NCBI GenBank assembly: GCA_964646525.1
Contig: CAZYER010000001.1
Coordinates: 1 to 64,000, forward strand
Direction: 5' to 3'
Origin: GCA-002282575 sp964646525
GTDB lineage: Bacteria > Pseudomonadota > Gammaproteobacteria > Thiomicrospirales > Thiomicrospiraceae
DNA length: 64,000 nt
Under the pieces are notes generated by a model that worked only from the letters and a program-made list of their open reading frames with translations, was not told the DNA's origin and did not search any database. The position numbers and the translations under genes are program-made. Of the stretch, positions 53,737 to 63,854 are shown one piece after another. How positions within the stretch are numbered: position 1 is the first letter of the stretch; each line of letters begins with the position of its first letter.

Positions 53737-54441
53737 TTATTTTTTAGGCAAGTGAGCAACGTCATTACGCAAGTAAATGGGCAATGCCAACTCATCATCC
53801 CAGATTAAAAAATGCTGTTTTAATCCTGTTTCTACCAAGCTAAACAGTGACTTAATATCTACGCTGTGTTGTGCAGAAAAACGGGGCATTTCAGCCTTGA
53901 CAAGCGTGTTTTCCAGCAAATGCACATCTCCAGCAACCAGTATTGGCATAGGTTGTTCAGTGACTTGTTCTACACTGCTAATGCAGTCAGCCGTCATCAC
54001 CTTAGCACCTTGAGTAAAATCATAAACAGCCCAATAAATTTGCGCCATGCGCGCATCAATGATCGCACCAACATAGGACTGCTGTGTTTGACAATACCCT
54101 TGCCACGCCAATGCCATTAAGGTCGAAACCCCCAAGGTTGGAATAGATGAAGCAAAGGCTAGCCCCTGAACCACGGACACCCCCACCCTAACACCGGTAA
54201 AAGAACCTGGTCCTTTGGTATAAACAATGCCCTGAACGTCCTGAATGCTGAGTTTAGCCTGTGCTAATAAGGACTCGATCATCGGTAAAATACGCTTGGT
54301 GTGCGATTGGGGCTGCATATCGCTGACAGTCCAACAGACACCTTGATGCGTTAGCCCAACATGGCAACCCTGACTGGTGGTATCAATTAATAACCATGTT
54401 GGTTGGTTATGCTGAATCCTATCTGTAGAGGATGTAGACAC
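53737..54441 (-). CDS. tsaB: tRNA threonylcarbamoyladenosine synthesis protein TsaB
   Basis: A 234-residue ASKHA-fold partner of TsaD for the t6A modification of tRNAs reading ANN codons. WLLIDTTSQGCHVGL, then KGPGSFTGVRVGVSVVQGLA are diagnostic, and YVGAIIDARMAQIYWAVY follows. The start is GTG at 54441, one base after the yoaA stop and 8 nt after GGGAG; the longer ATG frame would overlap yoaA by 44 nt and adds residues foreign to the family. Order yoaA-tsaB as in E. coli. Confidence 0.93.
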   Translation of the reverse strand: MSTSSTDRIQHNQPTWLLIDTTSQGCHVGLTHQGVCWTVSDMQPQSHTKRILPMIESLLAQAKLSIQDVQGIVYTKGPGSFTGVRVGVSVVQGLAFASSIPTLGVSTLMALAWQGYCQTQQSYVGAIIDARMAQIYWAVYDFTQGAKVMTADCISSVEQVTEQPMPILVAGDVHLLENTLVKAEMPRFSAQHSVDIKSLFSLVETGLKQHFLIWDDELALPIYLRNDVAHLPKK

Positions 54442-54442
54442 C

Positions 54443-56359
54443 TTAAGAGACTCCCATAGAATGAATAAATGCCACTGCCTCGGCATTGCTGCGCGTTTGT
54501 TTCATTGGAGGCAGTGCCGCTAATATTTGTTTACCATAGTGTTTTTGCGTGATGCGCGGATCGCCAATCACCAATACCCCCCTATCGGTTTCACTACGAA
54601 TTAAGCGTCCAGCGCCCTGAATGAGTGCCATAGTGGCATCTGGTAACTGTTCGCATACAAAAGCCGACAATCCTTTTTCCACCAACAAAGCCTCACGTGC
54701 TTGCGCCACCGGATCATCGGGTGGTGAAAAAGGGATTTTATCAATCACCACTAACGACAAAGCCGAACCAGAAACATCGACACCTTCCCAAAAACTCGCT
54801 GTGGCTAATAACACCGCATTGCCCTTGCTACGAAAGGTTGCAATCAATTGATGCGCATCTTGCTCGCCCTGAACTAATAGCGGAAAAGGCAAATGAGGAC
54901 GCAAGGTGTCTGCCGCCAGCTGCATCGCTTTGTAACTGGTGAATAATAAAAATGCTCGCCCACCATTAGCAATAATCAGCGGCCAAACACGACGCATTAG
55001 TGCCAGCGTGTAATCGCTCTGATTCGGTTCGGGCAGTTGCGCTGGTAAATAGAGCATCGCTTGCTCAGCATAACGGTAAGGGCTTTGCCAACGATGACAG
55101 TCTGCCTCCCACAATCCCAATTGACGTTGCACATAATCAAACGACTCACCGACCGCTAAGGTGGCAGAGGTCAAAATCACACTGCTGTAGCTTTTTTTCA
55201 TCGCGCTGGCAAAATTGTCTGCAATGGATAAAGGCGTCGCATACAAAAACCAGTGATTATTCTGTGCCTCAGCCCAAGGCACATTGTGATTATTGTTCAC
55301 ACCCCAATTCAGCGTTGCTTCAGCTAATCGTCCTAATAGGGCCGCTTGAGCTTTAATGCTTGGGCTTCGATCAGCTGCCAAAGCAAGCTGAGGTAGCAGT
55401 TGTCGCCACTGCTCAATAAAATCCACTAAAGCTGACTGCTGCCCTGCTTGCGCTAACCAGTCCTCTGCTTTAAATTTACCCTTAACACCTTCTGCTGTTT
55501 GTTGCCATTGTGCTAAAGCAAGCAAGGTATCTTGTAGCGCCTTATCACAAGCGGGCATATCCCGAATTTCATTATTCATCAGCTGCGTGATTTCGCGCAA
55601 TCCATGCCCCCAAGATAGGGTACTAGCACTTTGGCCCAACGCCTGCACTAACACGGGCGCCAGTTGATGGGCTTCATCAATGATTAAAGCATCTCTTTCG
55701 GGCAAAATGGGACTTAACCCTGCCGCTTTAAGCGCTAAATCGGCACCCAATAAATGATGATTGATGACAATGATGTCGGCATCTTCCGCATCTTTACGCA
55801 AAGCGGGATAGGCGCAATGGTCTGCATCACACGTCACCAATGCACAAAACTCACTACGCGCACAAACCTTATCCCACACGGGATTGGCTCGACTGCCCAA
55901 CACCTCTGCCAACTCACCCGTTGTATGGCGACTTGACCAGAGCTTGATTTCCTGAATGGCAACTTGTAAGCCTTTTTGGTTGTGAATAGCCGCTTGCTGC
56001 GCTGCTTGAGCAAGACGCTGAGCGCACACATAATTCTCACGCCCTTTCAATACCGCAATCCGTGCTGGAATCGATAATGCCTGACATAAGGCGGGCAAGT
56101 CGCGCTTCGACAACTGATCCTGCAAACTCTTGGTTGCTGTGGTAATGATTATTTTTCGCCCTGAAAGCAGTGCCGCGACACCATAAGCAAAGGTTTTACC
56201 AATGCCTGTACCCGCCTCGGCAATGAGATTTCCGCCCTGACGTAAATGCGTAAAGCAAGCATCAGCCATTTCAACCTGACCCGAACGCGGCTGGAATTGA
56301 CTAAAAAACTGCGATAACACACCGTCGGGGGCAAAGGTGCGTTCTATTTCTTTATTCAT
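54443..56359 (-). CDS. yoaA: ATP-dependent DNA helicase YoaA (DinG/XPD family)
   Basis: A 638-residue Fe-S helicase. RSGQVEMADACF, motif I EAGTGIGKT, motif II DEAH, and QGAGRLIRSETDRG as motif VI. Four cysteines (CARSEFCALVTCDADHC) between motifs I and II should ligate a 4Fe-4S cluster. E. coli YoaA (636 residues) works with HolC in repair of stalled replication. Length and the tsaB neighbour favour YoaA over DinG. Divergent from rluA. Confidence 0.92.
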   Translation of the reverse strand: MNKEIERTFAPDGVLSQFFSQFQPRSGQVEMADACFTHLRQGGNLIAEAGTGIGKTFAYGVAALLSGRKIIITTATKSLQDQLSKRDLPALCQALSIPARIAVLKGRENYVCAQRLAQAAQQAAIHNQKGLQVAIQEIKLWSSRHTTGELAEVLGSRANPVWDKVCARSEFCALVTCDADHCAYPALRKDAEDADIIVINHHLLGADLALKAAGLSPILPERDALIIDEAHQLAPVLVQALGQSASTLSWGHGLREITQLMNNEIRDMPACDKALQDTLLALAQWQQTAEGVKGKFKAEDWLAQAGQQSALVDFIEQWRQLLPQLALAADRSPSIKAQAALLGRLAEATLNWGVNNNHNVPWAEAQNNHWFLYATPLSIADNFASAMKKSYSSVILTSATLAVGESFDYVQRQLGLWEADCHRWQSPYRYAEQAMLYLPAQLPEPNQSDYTLALMRRVWPLIIANGGRAFLLFTSYKAMQLAADTLRPHLPFPLLVQGEQDAHQLIATFRSKGNAVLLATASFWEGVDVSGSALSLVVIDKIPFSPPDDPVAQAREALLVEKGLSAFVCEQLPDATMALIQGAGRLIRSETDRGVLVIGDPRITQKHYGKQILAALPPMKQTRSNAEAVAFIHSMGVS

Positions 56360-56417
56360 GAGGCTATTTTACCTGCATCAATCGCCTAAAATGCGTAAAA
56401 AAGCTATACTTTTGCAC

Positions 56418-57041
56418 ATGAATCAAAAAATCGATATTTTATACGCTGATGATGATCTGATTGTCGTCAACAAACCACCTCAATTACTGAGTGTACCGGG
56501 ACGTGGTGAGCATAAACAAGATTGTTTAGTGAACCGCTTACAAGCGGAATTTAACGGTGTCCGAATTGTGCATCGCTTGGATTGTGATACCTCGGGAATC
56601 ATGGTACTAGCGATGCACGCAGAATCGCATCGACGCCTATCCAAACAATTTGAACAACGCTTAGTGGACAAAACCTACCTAGCCCGTGTCGAAGGACACC
56701 TGCCTAGCACTCAAGGCGGTATTGATCTCCCCCTTGCATTAGATTGGCATAACCGACCGATGCATAAAGTGGATTTTATTTACGGAAAACCGGCACAAAC
56801 AGGCTGGCGGGTGTTATCTGAAACCGATACCACCACGCTCGTTCGTTTATTTCCACATACGGGACGTTCGCATCAGCTACGTGTGCATATGCTCAGCATG
56901 GGTTGCCCGATGGTGGGCGATATGCTTTATCATCCCCGCCATGAAGAATATCATCGCATGTGTTTACACGCCGAAATGCTCACTTTCATTCATCCACATA
57001 AAGGTGAAACCATGAAATTTATGAATGAGGCTGATTTTTAA
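56418..57041 (+). CDS. rluA: RluA-type pseudouridine synthase
   Basis: About 207 residues. Catalytic motif HRLDCDTSGIMVLA, with KTYLARVEG, PHTGRSHQLRVHM and GDMLYHP. E. coli RluA modifies U746 of 23S rRNA and U32 of tRNAs, and the short length without S4 domain fits RluA. The longer frame from 56337 overlaps yoaA on the other strand and lacks family similarity; ATG at 56418 is used. A TATACT lies 8 nt before it, so the transcript may be nearly leaderless. Confidence 0.88.
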   Translation: MNQKIDILYADDDLIVVNKPPQLLSVPGRGEHKQDCLVNRLQAEFNGVRIVHRLDCDTSGIMVLAMHAESHRRLSKQFEQRLVDKTYLARVEGHLPSTQGGIDLPLALDWHNRPMHKVDFIYGKPAQTGWRVLSETDTTTLVRLFPHTGRSHQLRVHMLSMGCPMVGDMLYHPRHEEYHRMCLHAEMLTFIHPHKGETMKFMNEADF

Positions 57042-57054
57042 CCCGTAACCAGAT

Positions 57055-57088
57055 AAAAAAACCGCTAATAATTAGCGGTTTTTTTTAT
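57055..57088. terminator. Bidirectional rho-independent terminator
   Basis: A perfect stem of ACCGCTAAT and ATTAGCGGT around one base, flanked by six A and eight T, so it works for rluA and lpd, which converge here. Confidence 0.88.
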
Positions 57089-57101
57089 TTGAATGACAAA
57101 A

Positions 57102-58856
57102 TCACTTTTTACGGTGTTTCGGCGCAATCAAGTCGGTAATCGTGCCTTCTGCCATTTCAGCGGCAAAAGCAAAGGTTTCCGACAAGGTAGGATGAGGATG
57201 AATGGTTAAGGCAATATCCGCCATATCTGCACCCATTTCTAAGGCTAAAGAAGCTTCCGCTACCAACTCACCCGCATTTGGACCCGTCATAGCAGCACCC
57301 AATAAACGATGAGTTTTGGCATCAAAAATGGCTTTACTCATACCTTCATCACGACCCAAGCTGAGACTACGACCCGATGCCGCCCAAGGGAATACACCGA
57401 CTTCGATCTCAAAGCCTTTTTCCTTAGCCTCGCGCTCGGTCATACCAACCCAAGCTACTTCAGGATCAGTATAAGCCACCGACGGAATACTGACTGGCGT
57501 AAATGCCGACGGTAATCCACAAATCACCTCTGCAGCGACCTTACCTTCATGCACCGCTTTGTGCGCTAACATAGGCTGACCAATAATGTCGCCAATGGCA
57601 TAGATATGATTGACATTGGTTTTTTGACGCTGGTCGGCAGGGATAAAGCCACGATCAGTCACCGTCACCCCTGCTTTATCCGCATCAATCATCGCACCAT
57701 TGGGCGCACGACCCACCGCTACTAAAACGGCATCAAAATCTTCTTGCCAAGTTTTATCACCTTCGCCGACAAAAGTCACCGTTAAGGCTTCTGGTTTAGC
57801 TTCAACGGCCGTCACTTTCGTTTTTAAGTGAATGGCTTTGTACTTAGGTTTGATGCGTTTAACCAATGGGCGTACCATGTCAGGATCAGCACCAGGAATG
57901 AGTTGATCCATCAATTCAACCACGGTAATTTCCGAACCTAAAGCACCATAAACTTGTGCCATTTCTAGCCCAATAATACCACCACCCAAAATCAGTAAGC
58001 GTGGCGGAATGTTCTGCAAATTCAAAGCATCAGTCGAATCCCACACACGAGGATCATCATGCGGGATAAACGGCAATTTAATGACTCGAGAGCCAGCGGC
58101 AATAATCGCCTGTTGAAAACGAATGGTTTTAACCGCTCCCTCTTTGTCTGTCACGGCCAAGGTATGACTATCGACAAACCTGCCAAAACCATGAACCACT
58201 TGCACCTTACGTTGCTTGGCTAAGCCCATTAGCCCTGTGGTCAGTTTTTTGATAACGCTTTCCTTGAAACCGCGCATTTTATCGATGTCGATTTGTGGTT
58301 CGCCAAAGGTAATACCATGCGCGCCCATTCCCTTGGTTTCATTAAGAATGTGCGACATGTGCAGTAGCGTTTTGGAAGGAATACAGCCGACGTTCAGACA
58401 AACACCACCGATCACATCGTAACGCTCGACCAATATCACTTGTTTACCCAAGTCTGCCGCACGGAAAGCGGCGGTATAACCACCGGGACCACCACCCAAT
58501 ACCAAAACTTGGCAATGCATATCGGCATCACCTGATACCGCTACTGCCGTTGATGCAACCGATGCCACTGTCTGTGTTGCCGTTTGCTTCTCAACTTCCG
58601 TCAACTTAGCCGCAGCGGAACTGGCCATTTTGCCGATCACCACACCCGTATTGATGACATCCCCTACCTTCACCGTCAGACTTTCAATTTTTCCAGAATG
58701 AGGGCTTGGAATCTCCATCGTTGCTTTGTCGCTCTCTAGGGTGATCAACGGCTGATCAATCGACACATCCTCACCGGCACTAACCAGAATCTCAATAACA
58801 CGAACGTCTTTAAAATCACCCAAGTCAGGAATTTTAATATCAATAATTTGACCCAT
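57102..58856 (-). CDS. lpd: Dihydrolipoyl dehydrogenase with N-terminal lipoyl domain (E3 of PDH)
   Basis: A 584-residue flavoprotein that reoxidises dihydrolipoamide. Residues 1-80 are a lipoyl domain with the Lys in ESDKATMEIPS. A linker follows, then the FAD motif VLGGGPGGYTAAFRA, redox pair CLNVGCIPSK, NAD motif ILGGGIIGLEMAQVYG, and the C-terminal HPHPTLSET with the catalytic His-Glu. The lipoyl fusion is known in betaproteobacteria and some gammaproteobacteria. Third gene of aceE-aceF-lpd. Confidence 0.96.
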   Translation of the reverse strand: MGQIIDIKIPDLGDFKDVRVIEILVSAGEDVSIDQPLITLESDKATMEIPSPHSGKIESLTVKVGDVINTGVVIGKMASSAAAKLTEVEKQTATQTVASVASTAVAVSGDADMHCQVLVLGGGPGGYTAAFRAADLGKQVILVERYDVIGGVCLNVGCIPSKTLLHMSHILNETKGMGAHGITFGEPQIDIDKMRGFKESVIKKLTTGLMGLAKQRKVQVVHGFGRFVDSHTLAVTDKEGAVKTIRFQQAIIAAGSRVIKLPFIPHDDPRVWDSTDALNLQNIPPRLLILGGGIIGLEMAQVYGALGSEITVVELMDQLIPGADPDMVRPLVKRIKPKYKAIHLKTKVTAVEAKPEALTVTFVGEGDKTWQEDFDAVLVAVGRAPNGAMIDADKAGVTVTDRGFIPADQRQKTNVNHIYAIGDIIGQPMLAHKAVHEGKVAAEVICGLPSAFTPVSIPSVAYTDPEVAWVGMTEREAKEKGFEIEVGVFPWAASGRSLSLGRDEGMSKAIFDAKTHRLLGAAMTGPNAGELVAEASLALEMGADMADIALTIHPHPTLSETFAFAAEMAEGTITDLIAPKHRKK

Positions 58857-58871
58857 TATGTTATTCGCTCC

Positions 58872-60185
58872 TTACAACAGCAATTGACGAATATCGGTCA
58901 ACATTTGACCCAAATAACTGGTAAAGCGAACACCTTGTGCACCGTCAATGACACGATGGTCATAAGACATGGAGAAAGGCATCATCAAGCGCGGTTCAAA
59001 GCTTGAACCATTCCATACAGGTTGCATTTTCGCTTTAGAAACACCCAAAATCGCCACTTCAGGTGCATTAACGATCGGCGTAAACTGAGTACCACCAATA
59101 CCACCCAGGCTAGAAATCGAGAAAGTCGCTCCCGACATATCAGCAGGTGACAACTTACCTTCACGCGCTTTATGGCTCAGCTCTTTTAGGGCTTCTGCCA
59201 ATTCCCATACCGATTTTTTATCGGCATCACGAATGACCGGGACAACCAATCCATTCGGTGTATCAACCGCCACACCAATATGGTAATACTGCTTAACAAT
59301 CAAGCTTTCACCATCAGCGGACAGTGACGCGTTAACGTGCGGGAACTTTTTCAAGGCAGCAACAGCCGCTTTAATAACAAAAATCAACGGAGTAACGCCA
59401 ACACCACGCGCCTTCGCCTGCTCTTTTAAGCTGGTACGGAAAGCTTCCATTTCGGTAATATCACATTCATCGAACTGGGTTACATGCGGCACATTTAACC
59501 AGCAAGCATGTAAATGCTTACCCGAAATTTTCTTAATACGGGACAAGGGTTCAACGCTAATTTCACCAAAGTCAGCGAAATTAGGCTGTTTGATAGATGG
59601 GATACCCATACCACCCGTTGCACCAGCGGCATTCGGTAAGGCTTTAGCGCCCGACATCACGCCTTTAACAAAGCCTTGTACGTCATCTTTGCTAATACGA
59701 CCTTTAACACCAGTGCCTGTCACTAGGGACAAATCCACCCCCAACTCACGGGCAAACAAACGCACCGAAGGGCTAGCATGAGCCTTAGCACCCGCCACGG
59801 GCGCGTTAATCGGTTTTTCTGCCAAGGCCACTGGCATAACAGTTGCTGGCGCTTGCGTCGCCGCTGGCACAGACGTTGCTACCGCAGGGAGCGTTGGCGC
59901 TGGCGTGGGTTGAGGTGCTGGCGCTACCTTAACGGCAACAGCGGACTCATCGGCTTCCACCTCCGCAATCAGCACGCCCGTGGCAACCTTATCGCCTACC
60001 TTCACTTTTAAGCTGACAATTTTACCCGCCATTGGTGATGGAATTTCCATGGTCGCTTTGTCACTTTCTAATACCAACAAGGCATCATCAATGGCAACCA
60101 CATCGCCTTCTTTCACTAAAATTTCGATGACATCGACACCTTTAAAGTCACCGATATCTGGGAGAAGCATTGGTTTAATAGACAT
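58872..60185 (-). CDS. aceF: Dihydrolipoyllysine-residue acetyltransferase (E2 of PDH)
   Basis: A 437-residue core subunit. One lipoyl domain (Lys in ESDKATMEIPS), an A- and P-rich linker, a peripheral subunit-binding domain (ASPSVRLFARELGVDLSLV, GTGVKGRISKDDVQGFV), and the catalytic domain ending with YDHRVIDGAQG, the HxxxDG motif. E. coli AceF has three lipoyl domains, so this is the shorter form. Lies 15 nt after aceE and 15 nt before lpd. Confidence 0.96.
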   Translation of the reverse strand: MSIKPMLLPDIGDFKGVDVIEILVKEGDVVAIDDALLVLESDKATMEIPSPMAGKIVSLKVKVGDKVATGVLIAEVEADESAVAVKVAPAPQPTPAPTLPAVATSVPAATQAPATVMPVALAEKPINAPVAGAKAHASPSVRLFARELGVDLSLVTGTGVKGRISKDDVQGFVKGVMSGAKALPNAAGATGGMGIPSIKQPNFADFGEISVEPLSRIKKISGKHLHACWLNVPHVTQFDECDITEMEAFRTSLKEQAKARGVGVTPLIFVIKAAVAALKKFPHVNASLSADGESLIVKQYYHIGVAVDTPNGLVVPVIRDADKKSVWELAEALKELSHKAREGKLSPADMSGATFSISSLGGIGGTQFTPIVNAPEVAILGVSKAKMQPVWNGSSFEPRLMMPFSMSYDHRVIDGAQGVRFTSYLGQMLTDIRQLLL

Positions 60186-60200
60186 ATTGCATCCTCCCCT

Positions 60201-62858
60201 TTAAAGTGTCCAAGGCGCGGGTTTATCCGCATCAATACCATAACGAGAAATGGCATCAGCGACCATTTGAGCGGGCACTTCGCCGCGATCAGCCAAGGCC
60301 TTAAGTGTTGCAATAACAACATAATGCGCATTGACTTCAAAGAATTGACGCAACTGAGCGCGTGTATCCGAACGACCGTAACCGTCTGTACCCAAGACAA
60401 CAAAATCACCTGGAATGAAGGCACGGACTTGATCGGCATAAGCACGCAAGTAGTCTGTTGCCGCGATCACCGGTCCTTCACTGCCAGCTAACTGTTTGGT
60501 AATGAAAGGCACACGCTTGTGTTCTAACGGATGCAAGGTATTCCAACGCTCACACTCATCACCGTCTCGTTTGAGTAAATTGAAGCTAGTTGCCGACCAA
60601 ACGTCCGCTTGTACGCCCCAATCTTGCGCCAACAACTCAGCCGCTTTAATCACTTCACGTAAAATCGTACCCGAACCCATTAACTGCGCTCTTGGACCAT
60701 CGCCACTCGCTTCCGATAAACGGTACAAACCTTGAATGATCTGATCTTCTACGCCTACAGGCATAGCAGGATGCTCATAGTTTTCGTTCATCACCGTAAC
60801 ATAGTAGAATACTTTGTCTTTTTCGGCTGTCATACGACGTAGGCCATCTTGAATAATGACCGCCAATTCGTAAGCAAAGGTCGGATCATAAGTCATACAG
60901 TTAGGTACTTGACCAAACTGAATCAGGTTGTGACCATCTTGATGCTGTAGGCCTTCACCCGCTAAGGTCGTACGACCAGCAGTACCGCCTAGCATAAAGC
61001 CACGTGCTTGGGAATCGCCTGCTGCCCACACCAAATCCCCAATGCGTTGGAAGCCAAACATCGAGTAATAAATATAGAAAGGCACCATCGCCACACCATG
61101 ATTGGCGTAGCTTGTTGCTGCTGCAATCCAAGATGACATTGCACCCGCTTCATTAATGCCTTCTTGTAAAACCTGACCATTCTGCGCTTGTTTGTACCAC
61201 ATTACTTGGTCTGCATCGACTGGCTCGTACAACTGACCCGCAGGATCATAAATACCCACTTGACGGAACAGCCCTTCCATACCGAAAGTACGTGCTTCGT
61301 CGGGAATAATCGGCACCACGCGTGGACCAACGGCTTTGTCGCGCAACAGCACCGCCAAAATACGCACAAACGCCATCGTGGTCGACATAGTGCGCTCGCC
61401 CGTTCCTTGCAACAAGGCATCAAAAGCCGACAACTCTGGTACAGGCAAGGTTTCAGAACGATCCTGACGGGATGGCAGGTAGCCGCCCAGAGCAGCACGA
61501 CGTTCATGTAAATATTTCATCACCGCTGAATCGTCTTGTGGCTTATAGAAAGGCACATTGTCCAGTTCGCTGTCTGAAATAGGAATACTAAAACGATCAC
61601 GGAAATGACGTAATCCGTTAATATCCAACTTTTTCTGTTGGTGAGCAGCCATCGCACCTTCACCATACTCACCCATACCATACCCCTTAACCGTATGGGC
61701 TAGGATCACAGTGGGCTGACCTTGATGTTCGGTTGCCTGTTTGTAGGCCGCATAAATCTTACGCGGATCATGTCCACCACGCGATAGCTTAAAGATTTCA
61801 TCGTCTGACATATCTTTAACGAGATCAGCTGTTTCTGGATACTTACCAAAGAAATGCTCGCGAACGTATGCAGGACCGCGCGCTTTGTAAGCTTGATACT
61901 CGCCATCAACCACTTCCATCATGCGCTGCATTAACTTACCAGACTTGTCGCGCGCTAATAAACCATCCCACTCACTGCCCCAAACGACTTTTAAGACATT
62001 CCAACCAGCACCACGGAAGTTACCCTCTAGCTCTTGAATGATTTTACCGTTACCACGTACAGGACCGTCTAGGCGTTGCAAGTTACAATTGACCACAAAA
62101 ATCAGATTATCCAGCTTTTCACGATGCGCTAAAGCAATCGCGCCTTGAGATTCTGGTTCATCCATTTCGCCATCACCCAAGAATGCCCAAACTTTACGAC
62201 CCGTCGCATCAATCAAACCACGCGCATGCATATATTTCATGAAACGTGCTTGGTAAATCGCCATCAACGGCCCTAAGCCCATCGAAACAGTCGGGAACTG
62301 CCAAAAGTCGGGCATCAACCAAGGATGCGGATAAGAAGACAATCCAGGAGCTGCCACTTCTTGACGGAAACGACCCAAATCTTCCTCACTCAAACGACCT
62401 TCCATAAAGGCACGCGAATACATACCAGGTGAAGTGTGACCTTGGAAGAAAATCATGTCCGCGCCAGTTGGCGCATCAGGACCTTTGAAAAAGTGGTTAA
62501 AACCCACTTCATAAAGTGTTGCGCTAGAAGCAAAAGAAGCAATATGACCACCCAACTCGGTCGATAAACGATTGGCTTTTACCACCATCGCCATCGCATT
62601 CCAGCGAATCAATGAACGTAGACGACCTTCAATTTCTTGATCGCCCGGATAAGCTGTTTGTTGCTCAGCGGGAATGGTGTTGATGTAAGGGGTATTAGCA
62701 CTGTAAAGTGTATCAATACCATATTTACGCGCGTGAGCGATCAGGCTATTGATGAGATGTTGTGCTTTCTCCGTCCCTTCAAACTCCACCACCGACGCAA
62801 GGGCATCCAACCACTCTTGCGTTTCTTGTGGATCAAGGTCAACAAAGGTTTCGCTCAT
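60201..62858 (-). CDS. aceE: Pyruvate dehydrogenase E1 component (homodimeric)
   Basis: An 885-residue thiamine diphosphate enzyme that decarboxylates pyruvate. ThDP motif FLGDGEMDEPES with a distal NCNLQRLDGPVRGN; N-terminal WLDALASVVEFEG, HTSPGMYSRAFMEGRL, and C-terminal TDGYGRSDTRAQLRQFFEV. Length and motifs match the homodimeric AceE, not the alpha/beta type. ATG at 62858 has AGGAAG upstream at good spacing. First gene of the PDH operon. Confidence 0.97.
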   Translation of the reverse strand: MSETFVDLDPQETQEWLDALASVVEFEGTEKAQHLINSLIAHARKYGIDTLYSANTPYINTIPAEQQTAYPGDQEIEGRLRSLIRWNAMAMVVKANRLSTELGGHIASFASSATLYEVGFNHFFKGPDAPTGADMIFFQGHTSPGMYSRAFMEGRLSEEDLGRFRQEVAAPGLSSYPHPWLMPDFWQFPTVSMGLGPLMAIYQARFMKYMHARGLIDATGRKVWAFLGDGEMDEPESQGAIALAHREKLDNLIFVVNCNLQRLDGPVRGNGKIIQELEGNFRGAGWNVLKVVWGSEWDGLLARDKSGKLMQRMMEVVDGEYQAYKARGPAYVREHFFGKYPETADLVKDMSDDEIFKLSRGGHDPRKIYAAYKQATEHQGQPTVILAHTVKGYGMGEYGEGAMAAHQQKKLDINGLRHFRDRFSIPISDSELDNVPFYKPQDDSAVMKYLHERRAALGGYLPSRQDRSETLPVPELSAFDALLQGTGERTMSTTMAFVRILAVLLRDKAVGPRVVPIIPDEARTFGMEGLFRQVGIYDPAGQLYEPVDADQVMWYKQAQNGQVLQEGINEAGAMSSWIAAATSYANHGVAMVPFYIYYSMFGFQRIGDLVWAAGDSQARGFMLGGTAGRTTLAGEGLQHQDGHNLIQFGQVPNCMTYDPTFAYELAVIIQDGLRRMTAEKDKVFYYVTVMNENYEHPAMPVGVEDQIIQGLYRLSEASGDGPRAQLMGSGTILREVIKAAELLAQDWGVQADVWSATSFNLLKRDGDECERWNTLHPLEHKRVPFITKQLAGSEGPVIAATDYLRAYADQVRAFIPGDFVVLGTDGYGRSDTRAQLRQFFEVNAHYVVIATLKALADRGEVPAQMVADAISRYGIDADKPAPWTL

Positions 62859-62999
62859 ATTTCTTCCTCATGGGGTCATGAAAATTAACACACCACGAAC
62901 AAACGCAGACGGGTAAGTCAGGCAGGCATGCGCTATGAGCCAGCCCTTTTATGCGCCCATTCATGGCAAAATGGTTTTAATATGATACCAGATATCCTA

Positions 63000-63662
63000 C
63001 TAAACTTCCCGTAGAGACATGATTGGCCAAGCCTGCAATTGTGCATATTCACGCAAAACATCGTCAGGATCAACGGCAACGGGATGATTAACCTGTTGTA
63101 ATAAAGGCAAATCATTACGCGAGTCAGAATAGAACCAGGTTTCAGAGGGCGCGAAGCCTTTTTGCGCTAACCATTGTTGCAAGCGCTGAATTTTTCCTTC
63201 TTGAAAACTGGGGATACCGACCACATCACCTAAGACATGCCCGAACTCATCAAAGTCGGGATCAGTAGCAATAATTTCATCGATTCCCAACCATCGCACA
63301 ATCGGTTCGGTAATAAAGCGATTGGTTGCGGTAATGACCAACAGCTGATGTCCTTGGGAACGATGTTGCTCAATCAAGGCAAAGGCTTTGGGCAAGGCCA
63401 GAGGTTCAATGACCGTTTGCATAAACTCTTGATGTAAGGCTCTGAGTTCAGCAACCGGAATACCCACCAACGGCGCTAAAGCAAAACGCTGATAGGCAAT
63501 AATATCCAACTGACCCGACTTATAATCCTCATAAAATGCAGCATTTTGAGCGGCATAAGCTTGTGCATCGACCAAGCCCTTACGCACGACAAACTCGCCC
63601 CATTCGTAATCACTATCCCCTCCAATCAGGGTGTTATCTAAATCAAAAATGGCTAATTTCAT
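63000..63662 (-). CDS. HAD-IB family phosphatase
   Basis: A 220-residue HAD hydrolase. Nucleophile motif AIFDLDNTLIGGDSDYEWG, motif II LVITATNRFITEPIV, and motif IV WFYSDSRNDLPLLQQV. This SerB-like branch in gammaproteobacteria includes proteins assigned to histidinol phosphate or phosphoserine; the substrate here is unknown. The 140 nt upstream to aceE hold no gene. Confidence 0.85.
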   Translation of the reverse strand: MKLAIFDLDNTLIGGDSDYEWGEFVVRKGLVDAQAYAAQNAAFYEDYKSGQLDIIAYQRFALAPLVGIPVAELRALHQEFMQTVIEPLALPKAFALIEQHRSQGHQLLVITATNRFITEPIVRWLGIDEIIATDPDFDEFGHVLGDVVGIPSFQEGKIQRLQQWLAQKGFAPSETWFYSDSRNDLPLLQQVNHPVAVDPDDVLREYAQLQAWPIMSLREV

Positions 63663-63772
63663 ACCTTGCTACCCACAATTCTAATAATTAGGGTGCATGC
63701 TATACCATCTTGCGATGCAAGAAAACGCTTTTCTAAAATGGATTGCACTAACTTGATAAGGATACGACGAAA

Positions 63773-63850
63773 ATGCAACTTCCCATTCCATCAACAATAC
63801 TTTATGATGAACCTGTACCACCATTAATAACACTTGATCAAGAGGGCTAA
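63773..63850 (+). CDS. Possible 25-residue peptide upstream of a cytochrome gene
   Basis: ATG at 63773 after AAGGA with about 10 nt spacing, 25 codons rich in proline (IPST, DEPVPPL), ending TAA four nt before the cytochrome ATG. It has no similarity I recognise. The GAGGG near its end may serve as the ribosome-binding site of the next gene, so it may act as a leader for translational coupling or be chance. Confidence 0.35.
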   Translation: MQLPIPSTILYDEPVPPLITLDQEG

Positions 63851-63854
63851 TATC

